From assembly GCA_024180945.1 (NCBI GenBank), contig JAKSGN010000038.1, positions 744,001-808,000 on the forward strand: a stretch of 64,000 bases of DNA. The letters run 5' to 3'. How positions within the stretch are numbered: the first letter of the stretch is position 1; every line of letters begins with the position of its first letter. Made by a program: the position numbers and the translations under genes. This document shows, piece after piece, positions 1 through 14,120 of the stretch. Below the pieces are notes generated by a model, which was not told the origin of the DNA, ran no database searches, and was given only the letters and a program-made list of their open reading frames with translations. The DNA is from Macrophomina tecta (lineage: Eukaryota > Ascomycota > Dothideomycetes > Botryosphaeriales > Botryosphaeriaceae).

Positions 1-582
1 CTCTCACCCTTTGTCCTGACCATCCTCGCCGAAGTGATTTCCGGGCCGCTCAATGACTGGATTTGCGTCAAGCTGACCAAGAAGAACCATGGAGTTTACG
101 AGCCGGAGTTCCGCCTGGTGCTAATGAGCGTGACGGTGATCTTGGGTACCGTTGGATTCTTTGGTTTTGGCTTGACGGTCCATCACGTCACGCACTGGAT
201 GGGCCCGGTCATGACTTACGGGCTCGCCAACGCGGCTCTGGGGTTTGCGGCCGTGTCTGTTTTTGGCTATGTGATTGGTATGTTCTCAAGGCTAATCTGG
301 ACGGGCACTGAATCTAACGCTTCTCCAGACTCGTATCCCACCCTTGCGGAAGAGGCCTTCGTGGCGATCAATGCCCGCCAACTGCTGACTTTCGGGCTGA
401 CGTACTTTGTCAACGACTGGATGGCGAAAGACGGAGTGCTGAGCGTGTTCAACACCTTGGGAGCGGCATTCCTGGCGGTTTGCGCCTTGACGGTCCCGCT
501 TTGGATATTCGGCAAGAGGATCAGGAGCTTCATTGCCCGTCAGGACTGGTTGAACGGATTCATGTCGGATTTGGAGGCGTGA
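1..582 (+). CDS. MFS transporter, C-terminal part (5' truncated by window)
   Basis: This is the 3' end of a major facilitator superfamily transporter; the reading frame is open from base 1. The visible part has a cytoplasmic-loop-like segment (GPLNDWICVKLTKKN...EPEFRL) followed by several hydrophobic segments and a short basic then acidic tail ending FMSDLEA. A 51-bp intron is likely at 278-328 (gtatgt...ctccag). It is in frame without a stop, so it can be mistaken for coding; removing it gives the expected helix sequence VIDSYPT. The loop of type D-W-x-x-x-x-x-T-K-K-N-x-G-x-x-x-P-E-x-R-L is common in fungal DHA1-like (HOL1-type) carriers. The substrate cannot be predicted. Family call is fairly sure; subfamily is inference. 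Confidence 0.8.
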   Translation, partial: LSPFVLTILAEVISGPLNDWICVKLTKKNHGVYEPEFRLVLMSVTVILGTVGFFGFGLTVHHVTHWMGPVMTYGLANAALGFAAVSVFGYVIGMFSRLIWTGTESNASPDSYPTLAEEAFVAINARQLLTFGLTYFVNDWMAKDGVLSVFNTLGAAFLAVCALTVPLWIFGKRIRSFIARQDWLNGFMSDLEA

Positions 583-1650
583 GGGGCCTGTTGCTGGGGT
601 TCGAGCGTGCTTTTGTTGTTCTCTGATTTTACCAGAATAAAATCCCTCCGTCCTCTGTTCCTGTCGCGGACCTGCATCGCAAGAACGACAACTGGGCGCG
701 GGAAGAACAGCCGTGGGCGGTCAAAGTGGGGGGGGGGGGGTTTCGGTCGGAGGAGACTCGCGGGTCTGGTGGCGCATAGAGACCGGCGGCGGGAAGAGGA
801 AGAGCAACGCGCTAGCGGCAGTGAGTACGGCTGTTCGTGTCTCCCTCGAGTGGTGCGATGGTGTTGAAGCAAGCGAGGCTCGGGGGCGAGCTTATTCCCG
901 ACTTCTTCCGCTCGCCCTCACGGCCGCCGTCGCCTGCTGCTTTGTCGCCATCACCGGTCGCTGGCTACGCGGGTGCAGCATTTGGCCCCCGTGGCCAGGT
1001 TATCAGACGTGGCCGGCCCTGGCATATCGACGACGCCGCGCCCCGTCGGAAGCGCCCGGCCGCAGTGATGCAGCAATCAGGAGATTTCGTGTACAAGTGT
1101 CTTCGACCCCAGATTCTCCACGAACACGCGCCCTCAGACGCTAGCCCGAAACAGCAACCTGCGTCTGCGCGGCCCAGTCGGTGCGCGCCGAGAGGAGCTG
1201 ACTCGGTCGGCCGATGCTTCTCGATGGAGGCTGAGCGGTGGTGTGAGCATCAGCAGCTTCGATGCCCATCCCTCGACGGCCAGTCCTCCAACAAGGTGAA
1301 CCCCTCAGCTGACATCAGGTCCCCTGTCCGCGATGAATCTTCGCGCAACGAGTGCTGCTCTCCATGCTCGCCCCCTTTAAATACTCCAGCCCATGACTGC
1401 ACCCCAGCCCTGTTCTCAGCCCCGTCATCGAACACTTGTCGCCTCAGGTCGCTGTACATATATTCGCCTGGTCACTCTCCCCTCTCCTTCCAGTTCCTAC
1501 TTCAGGGCTCTGCCTTTTAATCCCATCTCCGCTCTACTATTCAACACTCCGCTCTCCGCACACATCTCATCTCAAATAATTATCAAAAAAAAAAAAAAAA
1601 AAAAAAAAAAAAGGAAAAAAAAAGAAAAAGAAAAAGAAAAACCATCCACA
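583..1650. other. Intergenic spacer, no supported gene
   Basis: This spacer lies between the MFS transporter stop and the NDUFA4-like start. It contains a 13-base G run (728-740) and a pyrimidine-rich stretch at about 1380-1580 that probably belongs to the promoter and leader of the next gene. Open frames here start at GTG or have no recognisable protein character. Confidence 0.5.
1585..1640 (+). repeat. A28 homopolymer followed by A-rich leader
   Basis: A run of 28 A (1585-1612) is followed by an A-rich, G-interrupted tract ending about 10 bases before the ATG at 1651. It probably lies in the 5' UTR of the NDUFA4-like gene. Homopolymer length may be affected by assembly or sequencing. Confidence 0.7.
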
Positions 1651-2162
1651 ATGTTCGCCGCAACCCGCGCGCCATCCACCCTCCTCCGCGCCCGCCCCGC
1701 CGCCGAGCTACTCATCCGCTCACGGCCCTCCGCCCGCATGTTCCACCCCACCCCCAGACTTCCCGCCATGCCCAAGGACCCTCATACCGGTATGCGCCAC
1801 CAATCCTCGCTCTGCTCTCTCTCTCTCTCTCCACACAATCACAAATTCTCTCCCCAGACTAACGTAAATCCCCTCCGTCCTCCACAGCCCACACCGTCTC
1901 CCAACGCGTGCGCCAAGCAATCAAAGGCATCCCCGTCGAGATTTATCCCCTGGGTAAGCGAGCCCAACACTCCTACCACTCCTCCTCCTCCCGCGCGAGG
2001 TGCGAGCCGATTTCGAGAGAGCAAGAGGTCGCTGAGTACGTCGAATGTGCCACAGTCGCCGTCATTGCCTGCGGCCTCAGCTTCGGCATCTACTCGTTCG
2101 TGCGCCCCGCCAGGGACGATCCCACCCTCCGCCTGCACCGGAGCAGGCCGCGCGACCATTGA
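1651..2162 (+). CDS. NDUFA4/B12D (MLRQ-subunit)-like small mitochondrial membrane protein
   Basis: Three exons, 1651-1789, 1888-1953 and 2056-2162, give a 103-residue protein; introns are 98 and 102 bp. The first 30 or so residues are rich in Arg, Ala and Ser without acidic residues, as in a mitochondrial presequence. The conserved core follows: IKGIPVEIYPL at the exon 2 end, then a single hydrophobic helix (AVIACGLSFGIYSFV) and the short tail DDPTLRLHRSRP. This EIYPL-helix-D-P-x-L-R-L layout is that of the NDUFA4/B12D family, associated with respiratory complexes I or IV in the inner membrane. The exon 3 acceptor (ccacag at 2050-2055) was chosen because it joins the motif as YPLVAVIACG; a different acceptor would insert unrelated residues. 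Family fairly sure, complex assignment inferred. Confidence 0.78.
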
Positions 2163-3731
2163 AGAAAGAGGGGGGACGTTTCTTGTGCTTTGCAAGGGGG
2201 GGGGACGGGGGGGTTTTTTTTTCGATACCATTTAGCGAAAGGCCGAGGAGGTGGGGAGGAATGATTTCGGGCAAGTAGGTGTGCAATTTTTCATCTTTTT
2301 GAAAGTGTCGGGCTTGATGAAGTGGTGCCTGTTGTTCGTGACTGGTGAAATAAAATGCCGTGGCGCATTTTTTTTTTTTTTTTTTTACAACTTCCGGCAG
2401 CTGCTCAGATCAGACGAACGAGGCGCTCCTCACAATCCGCGGTGCCAGGATATAGAGTTCGATAGCATTGAAGGGGTGTCCCGGTAGCGTCTCGGTCTTC
2501 CTGTAGGGGACGTCCAGCTCCCGCCCAACTCGCTGCCAAAGACGCATTCTTCCCTCTCAGCAGCGCGCTTGTCGTGTGAACTTCCCATGTTCCTCGTCCG
2601 TAAGCTGAAGAGCCTTGCAATACTCGCAAAGGCTGGACGTACCGGAAGCCTCGATTGCAAGAGTGACGGGACGACGGAAACAGCGAGGGCGGTGGACTCG
2701 AGTCTTCGGCACGCGGTGGACAAAAAGTGATGCGGAGCCTGTGAGAAATGCCGACGAGGGGGTTTCTCTGGCGACCAGGCGGAAGTAGAAATCAAAAAAG
2801 CAGGCCCGAGAGAGCCCCCGCTCTTATACCTGTCGCTCATTCTGCGCTAATGTAAGTTTTGCATATGGAGGTAACATAAACCTCCCGTCGGCCGGACTTC
2901 TCGCCCGCACAGGGGTGTTGGTACAAGCAAGTCATTCATCCATAATAAGGACTGTGTGCCAACGGATATGGAGAGCTAAGGCGTTTGTCCGGACGGAATT
3001 GTCAAGAGGTACGGAATATACATTGGTATATAGACAGCCTCCTCGTCAAAAGCTCCAACCACGGGCCGCTTGTCAAACCCTCGACGTGCTCAATGGCGGC
3101 CTCTTTTAGACATACGGTAACCTTTATGTTCGAGAATCATAAGCTGCTTACGTGTAGTCCATTACTGACAATGAAAAACTTACATAAGCCTCGATCAGAC
3201 GACATTCGTCATCCTCACTCTCCATCTTGTTATCAGCAACACCTCAGCTTAAACCTGACCACAAAACCAAAAGTGGAATGAGTCAATACGCCCCAAAATC
3301 AATGAACATGTGTTCTCAACATTCTCTCAATTCGACACTATGTATCGTTTTCAGACAAAGAAAAATAGAAAACAAGCTTTCATACGTTAAACCAAAAAAA
3401 AAAAAAAAAAAGGAAAAGAAATAACGTACTCGCATCGCTTTCGTTCAAAGGACGTGTTTGGTCAAATGACGACAAAGGGGGATGATTGGATGGATGGATA
3501 ACCTTTCCTCTCCTCTCCACTCCTCTCCTTTCTCCATTCCTTCCACTCATTCATTTACAACCTCGGGGTAGGCGTTCGGCCGGGGGGTGCGGCGGAAGAA
3601 GGGGTTCCTTGACCAACTAATCCATACCTGGGGCAACTCAATAAGAACGCTCTCTCATCTCTTTAAAATCAAAACACAGTATCACGCATCGCAGCAAAAC
3701 AAAGGAAGGGGGAATCAAAGCACTCAGGCAC
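2163..3731. other. Intergenic spacer between NDUFA4-like gene and katG
   Basis: The genes are convergent here, so both 3' UTRs should lie in this spacer. A minus-strand frame at 2430-2840 starts with a true ATG (136 codons) but resembles no family I know and is Ser/Arg-rich; I do not call it. An A-run lies at about 3392-3410. The stretch at 2850-3430 is more AT-rich than the flanking genes. Confidence 0.5.
2349..2354 (+). promoter_or_regulatory. AATAAA polyadenylation-type signal
   Basis: A canonical AATAAA lies 187 bases after the stop of the NDUFA4-like gene and is followed by a T-run (about 2371-2388). It is the likely 3'-end signal of that transcript, from pattern only. Confidence 0.4.
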
Positions 3732-6034
<2,303 letters not shown>

Positions 6035-6147
6035 GGACGCGCCCTCCCTCGACAGCTAGCGTGGCAAGGGCGGCCGACAGTACCCGATGATGGCAGGCAA
6101 TCGAGCACAGAAACATGAAGTTGACCAGCGAAGAGGAGGAACAGCAA

Positions 6148-6152
6148 CCAAT
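6148..6152 (+). promoter_or_regulatory. CCAAT box upstream of katG
   Basis: CCAATCAGG occurs about 215 bases before the katG start; a second CCAAT lies on the opposite strand at 6291-6295. CCAATCA is the binding type of the fungal CCAAT-binding (HAP) complex, which takes part in oxidative and iron responses. Function here is inferred. Confidence 0.35.
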
Positions 6153-8082
6153 CAGGCGGGGCGCCGGCGAGCTGAGTCAGTATTTGCATGCCTCCCAAGG
6201 AAAGGCGCGGGGAAGGCGAGAGGGGCCAGGGCGGGGTGGAGGAGGGTTCGTCGGATGTCCCGCGGCGTGGGTTTATTCAGCGAGACTCCCATTGGGCGGT
6301 GCTGACGGCTTCTAGATCTGGGCTGCTTAGTGACCGGCGGAGCAGCAACTCTGTATCTCGTTCTCCAACAAGGTCATCCATCCATGGGCTTAGCGCCGGT
6401 GGCACCATGCACAACCATTGCCGCGTCATGCTCGACGGGACGCCCGCTTCAGATGGCCCATTCCGGTGAAGCAACGCCGCCGGCTGCTTCTTCGTCTTCT
6501 TCATCTTCACCACCATGCCCACCAGCGGCAGTGCGGAGACAGCTCCTCCCCACTTGCCTAGCGCGGCGATCTGCTGGCTGGCTTGCACGCATTTGCATTC
6601 CCCACATCGCACCAGTCGGGCCGAAAGTATAACATCGCTGTTGGTTGCCCGGCGTTACGGCTTCCCACGCGCTGCAGATGAGGGGCTGTCTGATGGCGAG
6701 CGGAAGCGGACCGCCAGGGCCGTGCGGGAATGGACGGCTGCATTCCTCAGCACCGCAGAGGCAGCCCAAGGCTGGATGCGCCCTGCTCGATGGCAGCAGA
6801 CGGGAGGGAGCCTCGGGCTTCGATGTGCTGCGTCACGAAGGCCCCAGCCCGGTCGTCAGCCCCCCAGCCGCCACAAACCCCTGTTCCCGGATCCTTCTCG
6901 TGCGCCAGCCGCCCCAAGCATTACCAGCCGCATCCATGTCCATCTTGCCCGTTGCCCCTCCTGGCCGCGATCCCGGGACAGAGCAGGTTGTGATGAGCCT
7001 CAGAATCCGTGATCCTCAGAGTCGCTGGGCTGAATTAGAAATGCCACGCTTCTGGGTGAGGCTGAATACGTAACGTGGTGAAAGGCTCCACCCAGGATGA
7101 CCCGCCGTCTGGTTGAGCCGATATTGAGCAGTCGCGTAAGCTATGGTCTTTTGGAGCGCTTTCGCGGTGGCTGCTCCTGTCGCTAGGCTGGCTCTAGATG
7201 GTTCAGGGCGGCCTCAAGGTGGCGACGCGTGCGGCAGCGATGTGAATGTGTGGTCGGGCGGGCGTATCAGCGCCTACTATGTAAAAGGCTGTTCCTGATG
7301 GTCGATTACGGCGAGCCAGCCGTCATAGTTGCTGGAGGTGCGACATGGGTAGTCAGTCTTCCAGAGCCGTTGGCTAGTGCGAATTTCTTTTCCTGTGTAA
7401 CGCCGGCGTCTCGTTCCCCATGAGCATTTGCAGAAAGAACCGCCCGCCTCAGGCTCACCCCATAGTGAAGCTCAGACTCTGTTGAAATGGTCTCCTCACT
7501 CACGTCTGCCTGCAAGTATGGCGACCATCATCGCGGGAGGCGCCAGCGCTGAGCTACGAGAAGCTGAGACGAAGAGCCGCCATCTTCAGCCTCGTGTCTC
7601 ACCGAGCCTACCTGCATTAGTGCTCTGATACAACGCCACTGGCCACTAACACTATGCGAACCCCTAATGCAGGGTCTCTGGCCTGGGTGGTACTGCTTAG
7701 ATCGCCACCTCCTCTTCCTCGGCTTAGGCTGTTTAGATCGACAGCCAAGGACAGTGAGTACTTCATCTATTTAACACTACAGAACGAAAGATTGAAAAAC
7801 AGAATTAATCAGACATAACAGCCCCAGTCCTGTCTGTGAGACTGGTCCCCCCGGTATAGCCACTTCCCAACGAAGTAGACCAACTCGTGGAAAGGCAGAT
7901 CAGACGCCAACGGCTATCCTCTGCTACCCCAATTCTGTCTCGTGCCTCTGAACAAAATGATACCCATGGAAAGCGTCGATAGAAAAAGAGACTGGGATGG
8001 GGAAAGAACGCCATAGAATCCCGCCGGCATACCAAAATGCTGCCAAAAATCAATCCCGAGAAGCAAAGTCCCTCCATTTCTC

Positions 8083-11000
8083 TCACAGCGAGCTCCCTTG
8101 ATCAAACTCCACCACCCTTCTGCTGGCGTCGCTCGCTGCACGATCTCTACTCGGCTTCAGTGCCTCGCCCAGTGTCGCTCTATCTTTGCCCGCTCCCTGC
8201 TCTCCGCTACTCTTTCCTTCGCCCATGTCAGCATCCATGAGGTTCTGCACCTCTGCCTTAGTCTTCTCCTCCACATCCTCCGTCTCCGCCCCCTCCAAGA
8301 GATCCCTATCCCTCTCGTGCAGACTCCTCGTCTCTGCCCCCCCTCCATGTTTGCCATCGTCCTCCTCGTCCTCCTCGTCAGCGTGGCCCTGTGCGCGCTC
8401 CATCTCACGTTGTGCCTCGTCCATGCGCCGCTTGACTTCCGCCGCCACCCGCATGCCGTCCGACACGATGTTGTCGAGCATGCCCCGCAAGCCCTTGCCA
8501 GGCGGAACGATACCGCCCGTGCTCGGCACCGATGGGAGCGATGAAGGCCCCGGGTGCGTGGCCGACGTGGGAGTCCGCCCAGCATTGGCGAAGGTGGTGA
8601 GGTTGGCACCTGTCGACGTAGGAATGTCGGACAGACGAAACGAGTTGGCAAACGCCCGATCGAAGAAGTGCTCGAGCGTTTCGTCTGCGAGGATCACCAT
8701 CCGGAAGGTGGGTAGGGTAATATGGAGAGGATTAGATGGATCCAACGCCGCGTTGGCCGACTTTACGTCCGGCTTAGGTGACAACGGCGCTTCGGATGCT
8801 TCCTCAGCCATAAGAGAAGGCTCCGAGGATTTAGGCTTGTCGTCAACATCAAGGAGGTTCTCTTCGTCATCCTCATCTCCAATGCTAAAGTCGTTTACAG
8901 CATCGGCCGTGCTCTTGACCTCCTGGCCCTTGTTGATCTCATGGTCCGGGTCCGCGTACTCGAAGCACCGACGGATAAATGCTGATATGCTGTTGAGGAT
9001 AGCCTCGTCAGTCGACTTCCCTTCAGGATCATCCGCTGAAGCCAACTCGTTCGTAGACGTCGTGGGAGAGCCTCCATTATCCAAGCCCCGCCTTGTTAGG
9101 AATAGTAATGCCTCTGATATCCTCAAAATTCCCTCCCGGTCTACCTTACCATCACCATCATCATCGTAAAGGTCGAAGAAGTACTGGATGTTAGTCATGA
9201 TGTCTTTGCTGCCCTTCACTGCCGCAAATCCGGATACGACGTCCTGAAGGCTCAGGGTACCCTCATTCGCCCGATCCCATTTGCGGAAAATCCGTTGCAT
9301 GAATTCGTGATCGGCGGGTTCAGGGCCGGATCCCCAGGGACCAAGGATATTGCGGGACCGGTTGTTGCCAAAGTAGGAGTGGGCTTGCTTTTCTTGTTCA
9401 GTAGGAGGCGCGGGAGAGTCTGTCACTGCCCATTTCGCGATGCCTTCTATTTGTCAGTAAAATTCCGACCGTCACGCTGCGGTAGACTCACCGGCAAGGA
9501 ACTCCCTGAACGCATCGTAATCCATCTGCGTAGGACTCGGTCCAAGAGCGACTCTGCCCTTCTCCACATCGCCACCGAATGAGAACCCTGTAATGAGTTG
9601 CGAAGCCCTCATCTTACTTGCCTTCTCTTTCCTCTCCTCTTCTTGCTTCGCTTGTTGTGATCTTTGCTGGCGTTCATAGAGTACACCATAGAACTTGTCG
9701 TAGAGGAAGCCAAGGTCATTCATACTGAGCTTCTTACTTTCGGAGCCAAGGTTCCGCAACGATGTCCGCTTTGCGAAGTTCTCAATGTTGTCCAAGACAA
9801 CCTCCTTGTGCTTTGCTCTTTGCTCCGAAATGGTGTTCTGCGTAATTCCGGCAAACTCTTTGAAGGCGATGACCATGAGCTCCTGGAACCTGGTGACGGC
9901 CCTTAACTTCGGATTGTCAGATTTCGGGTGGGCGGACTCATCCAAGCGAGCAAAGTACGACTTTAGGACGGAAATGAAAGTTCCATCATCTGTGGCATCT
10001 AATAACTCCTCCCCGTTGATCCGGAGGATGGCGAGGCCGATCTGGAAGAGAACCTTTGGGCCTTCCAGGAAAAAGACATCCAAGACGCGGAATGCGAATA
10101 TCAACGGCATCGAGTTAATGTAGAGGGAGAGAAACCAAGGGAGGGAAACGACTGATAGCTGAATATCGTGCTTTTGTAGATGCTCCCAGAGGATTGGCAT
10201 GGTCTTTTCCACGAGCGATTCGAAGACGCGCTGGTCGAGTAATGTGCCGTACATGGTGGTGGAGTAATATCCGGGTAGCAGGCGATCGCACAATATGGAA
10301 AGCAGGAAGAAGGCTTGCGCTTCAGACATGTAACTGTAATCATTAGCTCCATCAGATTGCACTCCAGAAATCCACATACATGAGAAGCGCAGCTACGACG
10401 ATGTTCATAGCTTGGCAATATCCGACCTCAAGGTTCGTCCAGCTGTACGCTGTCAAGACACGCCTCAGACGATCGATACCTTCGTCGCTTTGAAAACCAG
10501 GATATTCTGGCAGACTTCTGTTGAGGTCCTTCTCAATCTCATCTATAGCGAGCGACTCGCGACCAGTATTCTTTGTAAGAGTGTCTTCGTAAAGCTTAGG
10601 ATTTTGTAGGCGGAGGAACCATGATCCAGAGGTGAGTTCCCAGATTTCGCCCCTCAGGCGGTTTGGGAGACCGACACGGATAAGCTTGTGGAAGGTAGGT
10701 TGGCGGATGAGAGTCGCATTCCGACCGTTCTCTGTTCAGCATTAGCTTCCTACGTTATTGCACCTTCTTTAAAGTCGTACCTCTTAGATACTCCCTCCAT
10801 AGCCTAATTTTGGTTGGTTCCCGCAGTTTGCGCGGATTTCCAGGGTACTTGAACTGCATCCCCAGACCCGTATCCGGGGGCTGCCGCTTCGGGCCATCCC
10901 CCTCTTTCGCGCTCGCATCGTCGGAAAGCAGGAACTCCGAGTAGCAGGTCTGTACTATCGTCTTGAGATTCTCCACGTCTTTGACCCCTTCGCGCAGGCC

Positions 11001-11579
11001 TCGCTTAAGGGCATCGCAGAAGCGTTCGCATTGTTGCCTGCTTCCTGCCAGTTGTATTGTAAGCTTCTGCGGCACGGCGCCCTCCTTCTTCGCCTTGTTG
11101 GCGTCGACCATGCCATTTATGGTTGTGATAGCCAGAGCGAACATGTAGCTCTGGCTGTGCAGTCGCTCAACGCGGCGGATGGCGCAAAGAGGGAGGGTGA
11201 AGCCATTGCCCGCAGGCCCAGCGCCGTGCGTCTGCCCCGTAAAGACGGAGCTAGCGCTCAGGCTGGCGGTGGACAGGAAGCTGGAGCCCTGGGTGGAGAA
11301 ACACAGGAACTGCTCGCTCAGGTGGAGCTTGCCGACGTAGTGGTTGCCCTGGTGGCGGTCTGCATGCTGACTGTCCGTACTTGTGCGGGTGGTGTGGTGG
11401 CCGGGCAGGGTCAGCTCGGCGGCGATCTCCTGGAGCGGGTTCTGCGACTCGGGCAGGCGGAATTGGTGACGAAAGAGGGTGGCTTTGGAGGGGCGGCGGT
11501 CGGAGCCCGGGCTGGCGAGAGCGAGCGACGGCTCAATGAACTGCTGGGCCTTCTGGACCAAGCTCGAGATGTTGAACAT
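8083..11579 (-). CDS. GRAM-TBC-EF-hand Rab GTPase-activating protein
   Basis: Four exons (11579-10781, 10731-10380, 10333-9492, 9446-8083; introns 49, 46 and 45 bp) encode a 1118-residue protein. Order of parts: a GRAM-like region in about residues 35-195; a TBC domain from about residue 270 with both catalytic fingers, Arg338 in IEKDLNR and Gln373 in GYCQAMN; a charged coiled-coil-like stretch ([19 protein letters not shown]); an EF-hand-like pair at about 720-775; and a long acidic, Ser-rich tail. This is the architecture of TBC1D8/TBC1D9 and of yeast GYP2 (MDR1)-type RabGAPs, which speed GTP hydrolysis by Ypt/Rab proteins. The clear EF-hand loop [12 protein letters not shown] lacks Glu at position 12 (Gly there), so calcium binding may be weak. 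Family sure; Rab target unknown. Confidence 0.93.
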
Positions 11580-12041
11580 AGTCGCGGATGGAGGGGCTCA
11601 TTTAGCTGGATCGGGGGTCAGCTCGCATGGTCGAGGTCACGGCGGCGGCGGGGCGGGACTGACGCTTCATACTACGTGGCAGACAGGGCGGAATGCTCGG
11701 CGAGCGCTTGGAGAGGAGTTTGTAGTGTAGGGCGGAACAGCAGCGTGAGACAGTCAAGTCGCCCTCTTGCGGAGCAGCTGCATTCCCGTCCCCGTCCCGA
11801 TCGGTTGAATCGCGGAATGACCTCACGCTCTTGGCGTCGGAACGACAGGAAAGACAGGTGAATCACAGGAATAAAAAAAAAATTGAAAAATTGGAAGGCC
11901 CATCACACGCATCCTTGCATTATGCCCTGTCCAGTATCATTACAAGAAGCACCGAGTATACCCACAACCGGTCGCAGTGGTAATCCACCCGCCCATGGAC
12001 CGCACACCAACGCTATTCACATGCCAGAACATCACCATTAT
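11580..12041. other. Spacer upstream of the TBC gene / downstream of CDC37
   Basis: 462 bases between two minus-strand genes, holding the promoter of the TBC gene and the 3' UTR of CDC37. An A-rich patch lies at about 11872-11890. No gene seen. Confidence 0.5.
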
Positions 12042-13597
12042 CTACTCAGGGTCGGCCGCCAATTCCGACTCATCGACAAGCTGTCCAGGCATGCGGCCAG
12101 TCTGCTCGATCTCCTTCACCTTTGCCTGACCCTCCTCCGTCGTCGCATCAATGACACCCTCCTCCAAGCTGAGCATACCGCCATTGCCCAGCTGCTCAAC
12201 CACCTGCTCTGCTTCGTCCACACTCATCTTGGCCAACACCTTGTTCACCTCATCAAGCTTGCCGCTCTCGAGAGCCCTCTGGAGACCTGGCGGGAAACTT
12301 TCGAAAATCGATCTGGCAATCTTGTTGTCTTCACTCAGTGTCTCCGGCTTTGACTCGTCCACAGGCTGGGGAACGCGGATGTTGATGGTCGTGTTCGGGT
12401 CAACGGCGTGTAGTTGAATTTGCTCGACACCCTCGCCTTCAGGGTTATTCTTGCGCTCCTCGATAATCTCGGCCGCGCGCGTGTTAATGCGCCTGTAGGT
12501 GCTGTCGACGTCATCCCGGAAGAGCTTCCGAGCCTGGTGATCCTTGGTGGTGATACTGCATTCTCGTTAGCAAGTGCTCGAGTAGTTCCGGATCGGTCAA
12601 AGGCTTACCGCTTGAAGAACAGTTGCACACCATCCTTGCCGAGTTGGCGACAGTATTGAATTAGCAGTGCTTGATGCACACACTGGTGCGCGTACTGGTG
12701 CTTGCCCTCCAATTCCGCATCAAACGCCTCCACCAGAAGACCATCCGTTTCCTTCTCTTTCAGTATGTTGGGATGCTCGGAAATGAACTGCAAACTGGCG
12801 CGGTAGTCGTCCATCTTGATTTTGGCGAATTGCTTGGCGTCGGGGCTGGCCTTGATATTGTCCGGATCATCATCCTCGATATCCGCATCGGCGCCCGATG
12901 ACTGACCAGTATCGGCACGAGACATATCGGGACGGCCAGGGTTGAGCAATTCGACCGCCTCCGTCTTTTGCGCAGGCTTAGCAGAGGAAGGCGCGTCAGA
13001 GCCCTTCTTCACGTTCGAATAGTCGAAGCCGGTGTGGATATCATCACTGGTGATATGTTTCTTGTCCTCCTTCTCCAGCTCATCAAGTTTGGCCAAGAGC
13101 TGCTTCTGCAGGCCAGCCACTCTGTCTCGGTGCTCTTGGACCTGAGTAATGAAGCCCTCGTAGCGGTTCTCAGGCTTCTTCTCATCCACCTCCTTCTTGA
13201 CCTCGTCCACAAGGGCCGCTAGCATTTGTGACCACGTAGGCTTTTCCTTGATCTGGGTGTGAACGCCCTCGGGAGGTGGCGGGGGGCGGTCTTGCGAAGG
13301 ATCGCCGGCGGACTCCATCATAGACTGGAAGACGAACTGGTCGGCGGTTTCGGAGGAAGCATTATCACGGTGGGACTTTAGGGCGGTAAGAAGGTTGTCG
13401 ATACGCTCCATCAGGCCATCGTTGATGATGCGCTCGTACTTCAACGTGGTAATCTGGTGACGGCGTTGGGCGCGCTCCATGTGGATCTGGCTCTGCTTTG
13501 CGCGGATGAAGGAACGCTTGTCGACATTGGGGTGGACTTCAACATCGGAGTCATCGCTGAGCTCCAGCGCGTCCCACTTGCTGTAATCAATAGGCAT
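12042..13597 (-). CDS. CDC37: Hsp90 co-chaperone Cdc37
   Basis: Two exons (13597-12609 and 12555-12042; 53-bp intron) encode 500 residues. The N-terminus MPIDYSKWDALELSDDSD is the Cdc37 signature: the kinase-client binding segment with the conserved casein kinase 2 type serines (Ser14 and Ser17). A long coiled-coil region follows, and the C-terminal half contains the Hsp90-binding part (KASPDAKQFAKIKMDDYRA, then the DAELEGKHQYAHQCVHQ block). The splice was placed where FFKR joins ITTKDHQARKLF in frame. Cdc37 loads protein kinases onto Hsp90 in the cytosol. The gene is divergent from MDL1 with 523 bp between start codons. Identification is certain. Confidence 0.96.
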
Positions 13598-14120
13598 CGT
13601 GGGCCGGAGGCAGAGAGTTTGAGGTGGAAGGCGGGGTGCTGCTTGGCTATGACGTCCGTAGCCAAATCGCGGGTCAGCTTCTTGCGCCGGGGAGGGACAA
13701 TTGAAGCGGGGGGGATGTGAAGGTCCGGAGGTCTGGTGGTGTTGAAGGCTGATGCACAACGCTGAGGTGTTGGAGAGAGGGGCGGGTGTGCAGAAGACGC
13801 GGGTGTTTTTCTCTGCAGTTCTACAGAAGCCCCCCGCCAGATGACAGCGGGAGTGGGACCCTCGCAGCCTGGAGCACGGGCCGGCGCGATGCCTGCCACT
13901 TTTAGCCGTCGAGCCGGTGTCATCATCACTTTCGCATCGTCTTGCTTGCGGCTCACAAGCCTGCCACGCTCCCCCCTCACAAGACTCACGCACACCATCA
14001 TGCTCCCGCGCGCAAGTTCTGGTCCAGTCTCCAGCTTCCACATCGCCCGTCCTTGCCGCTGGTAAGCGCACACCGTCCCCGCCCGCAGCGCGCCTGCCGC
14101 GCTTCTCCCACTCCCGTACA
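13598..14120. promoter_or_regulatory. Shared bidirectional promoter region, CDC37 / MDL1
   Basis: 523 bases separate the two divergent start codons, so both promoters and 5' UTRs must share this region. No clear TATA box is seen. Several short upstream ATGs exist on the plus strand (for example 13841 and 13942), which could be uORFs of MDL1 if its transcript starts that far upstream. Confidence 0.5.

Noticed and set aside
837..1520. 227-codon frame ahead of the NDUFA4-like gene
   Set aside because: Begins at GTG, low-complexity Ser/Pro/Arg composition, overlaps the promoter area; no motif.
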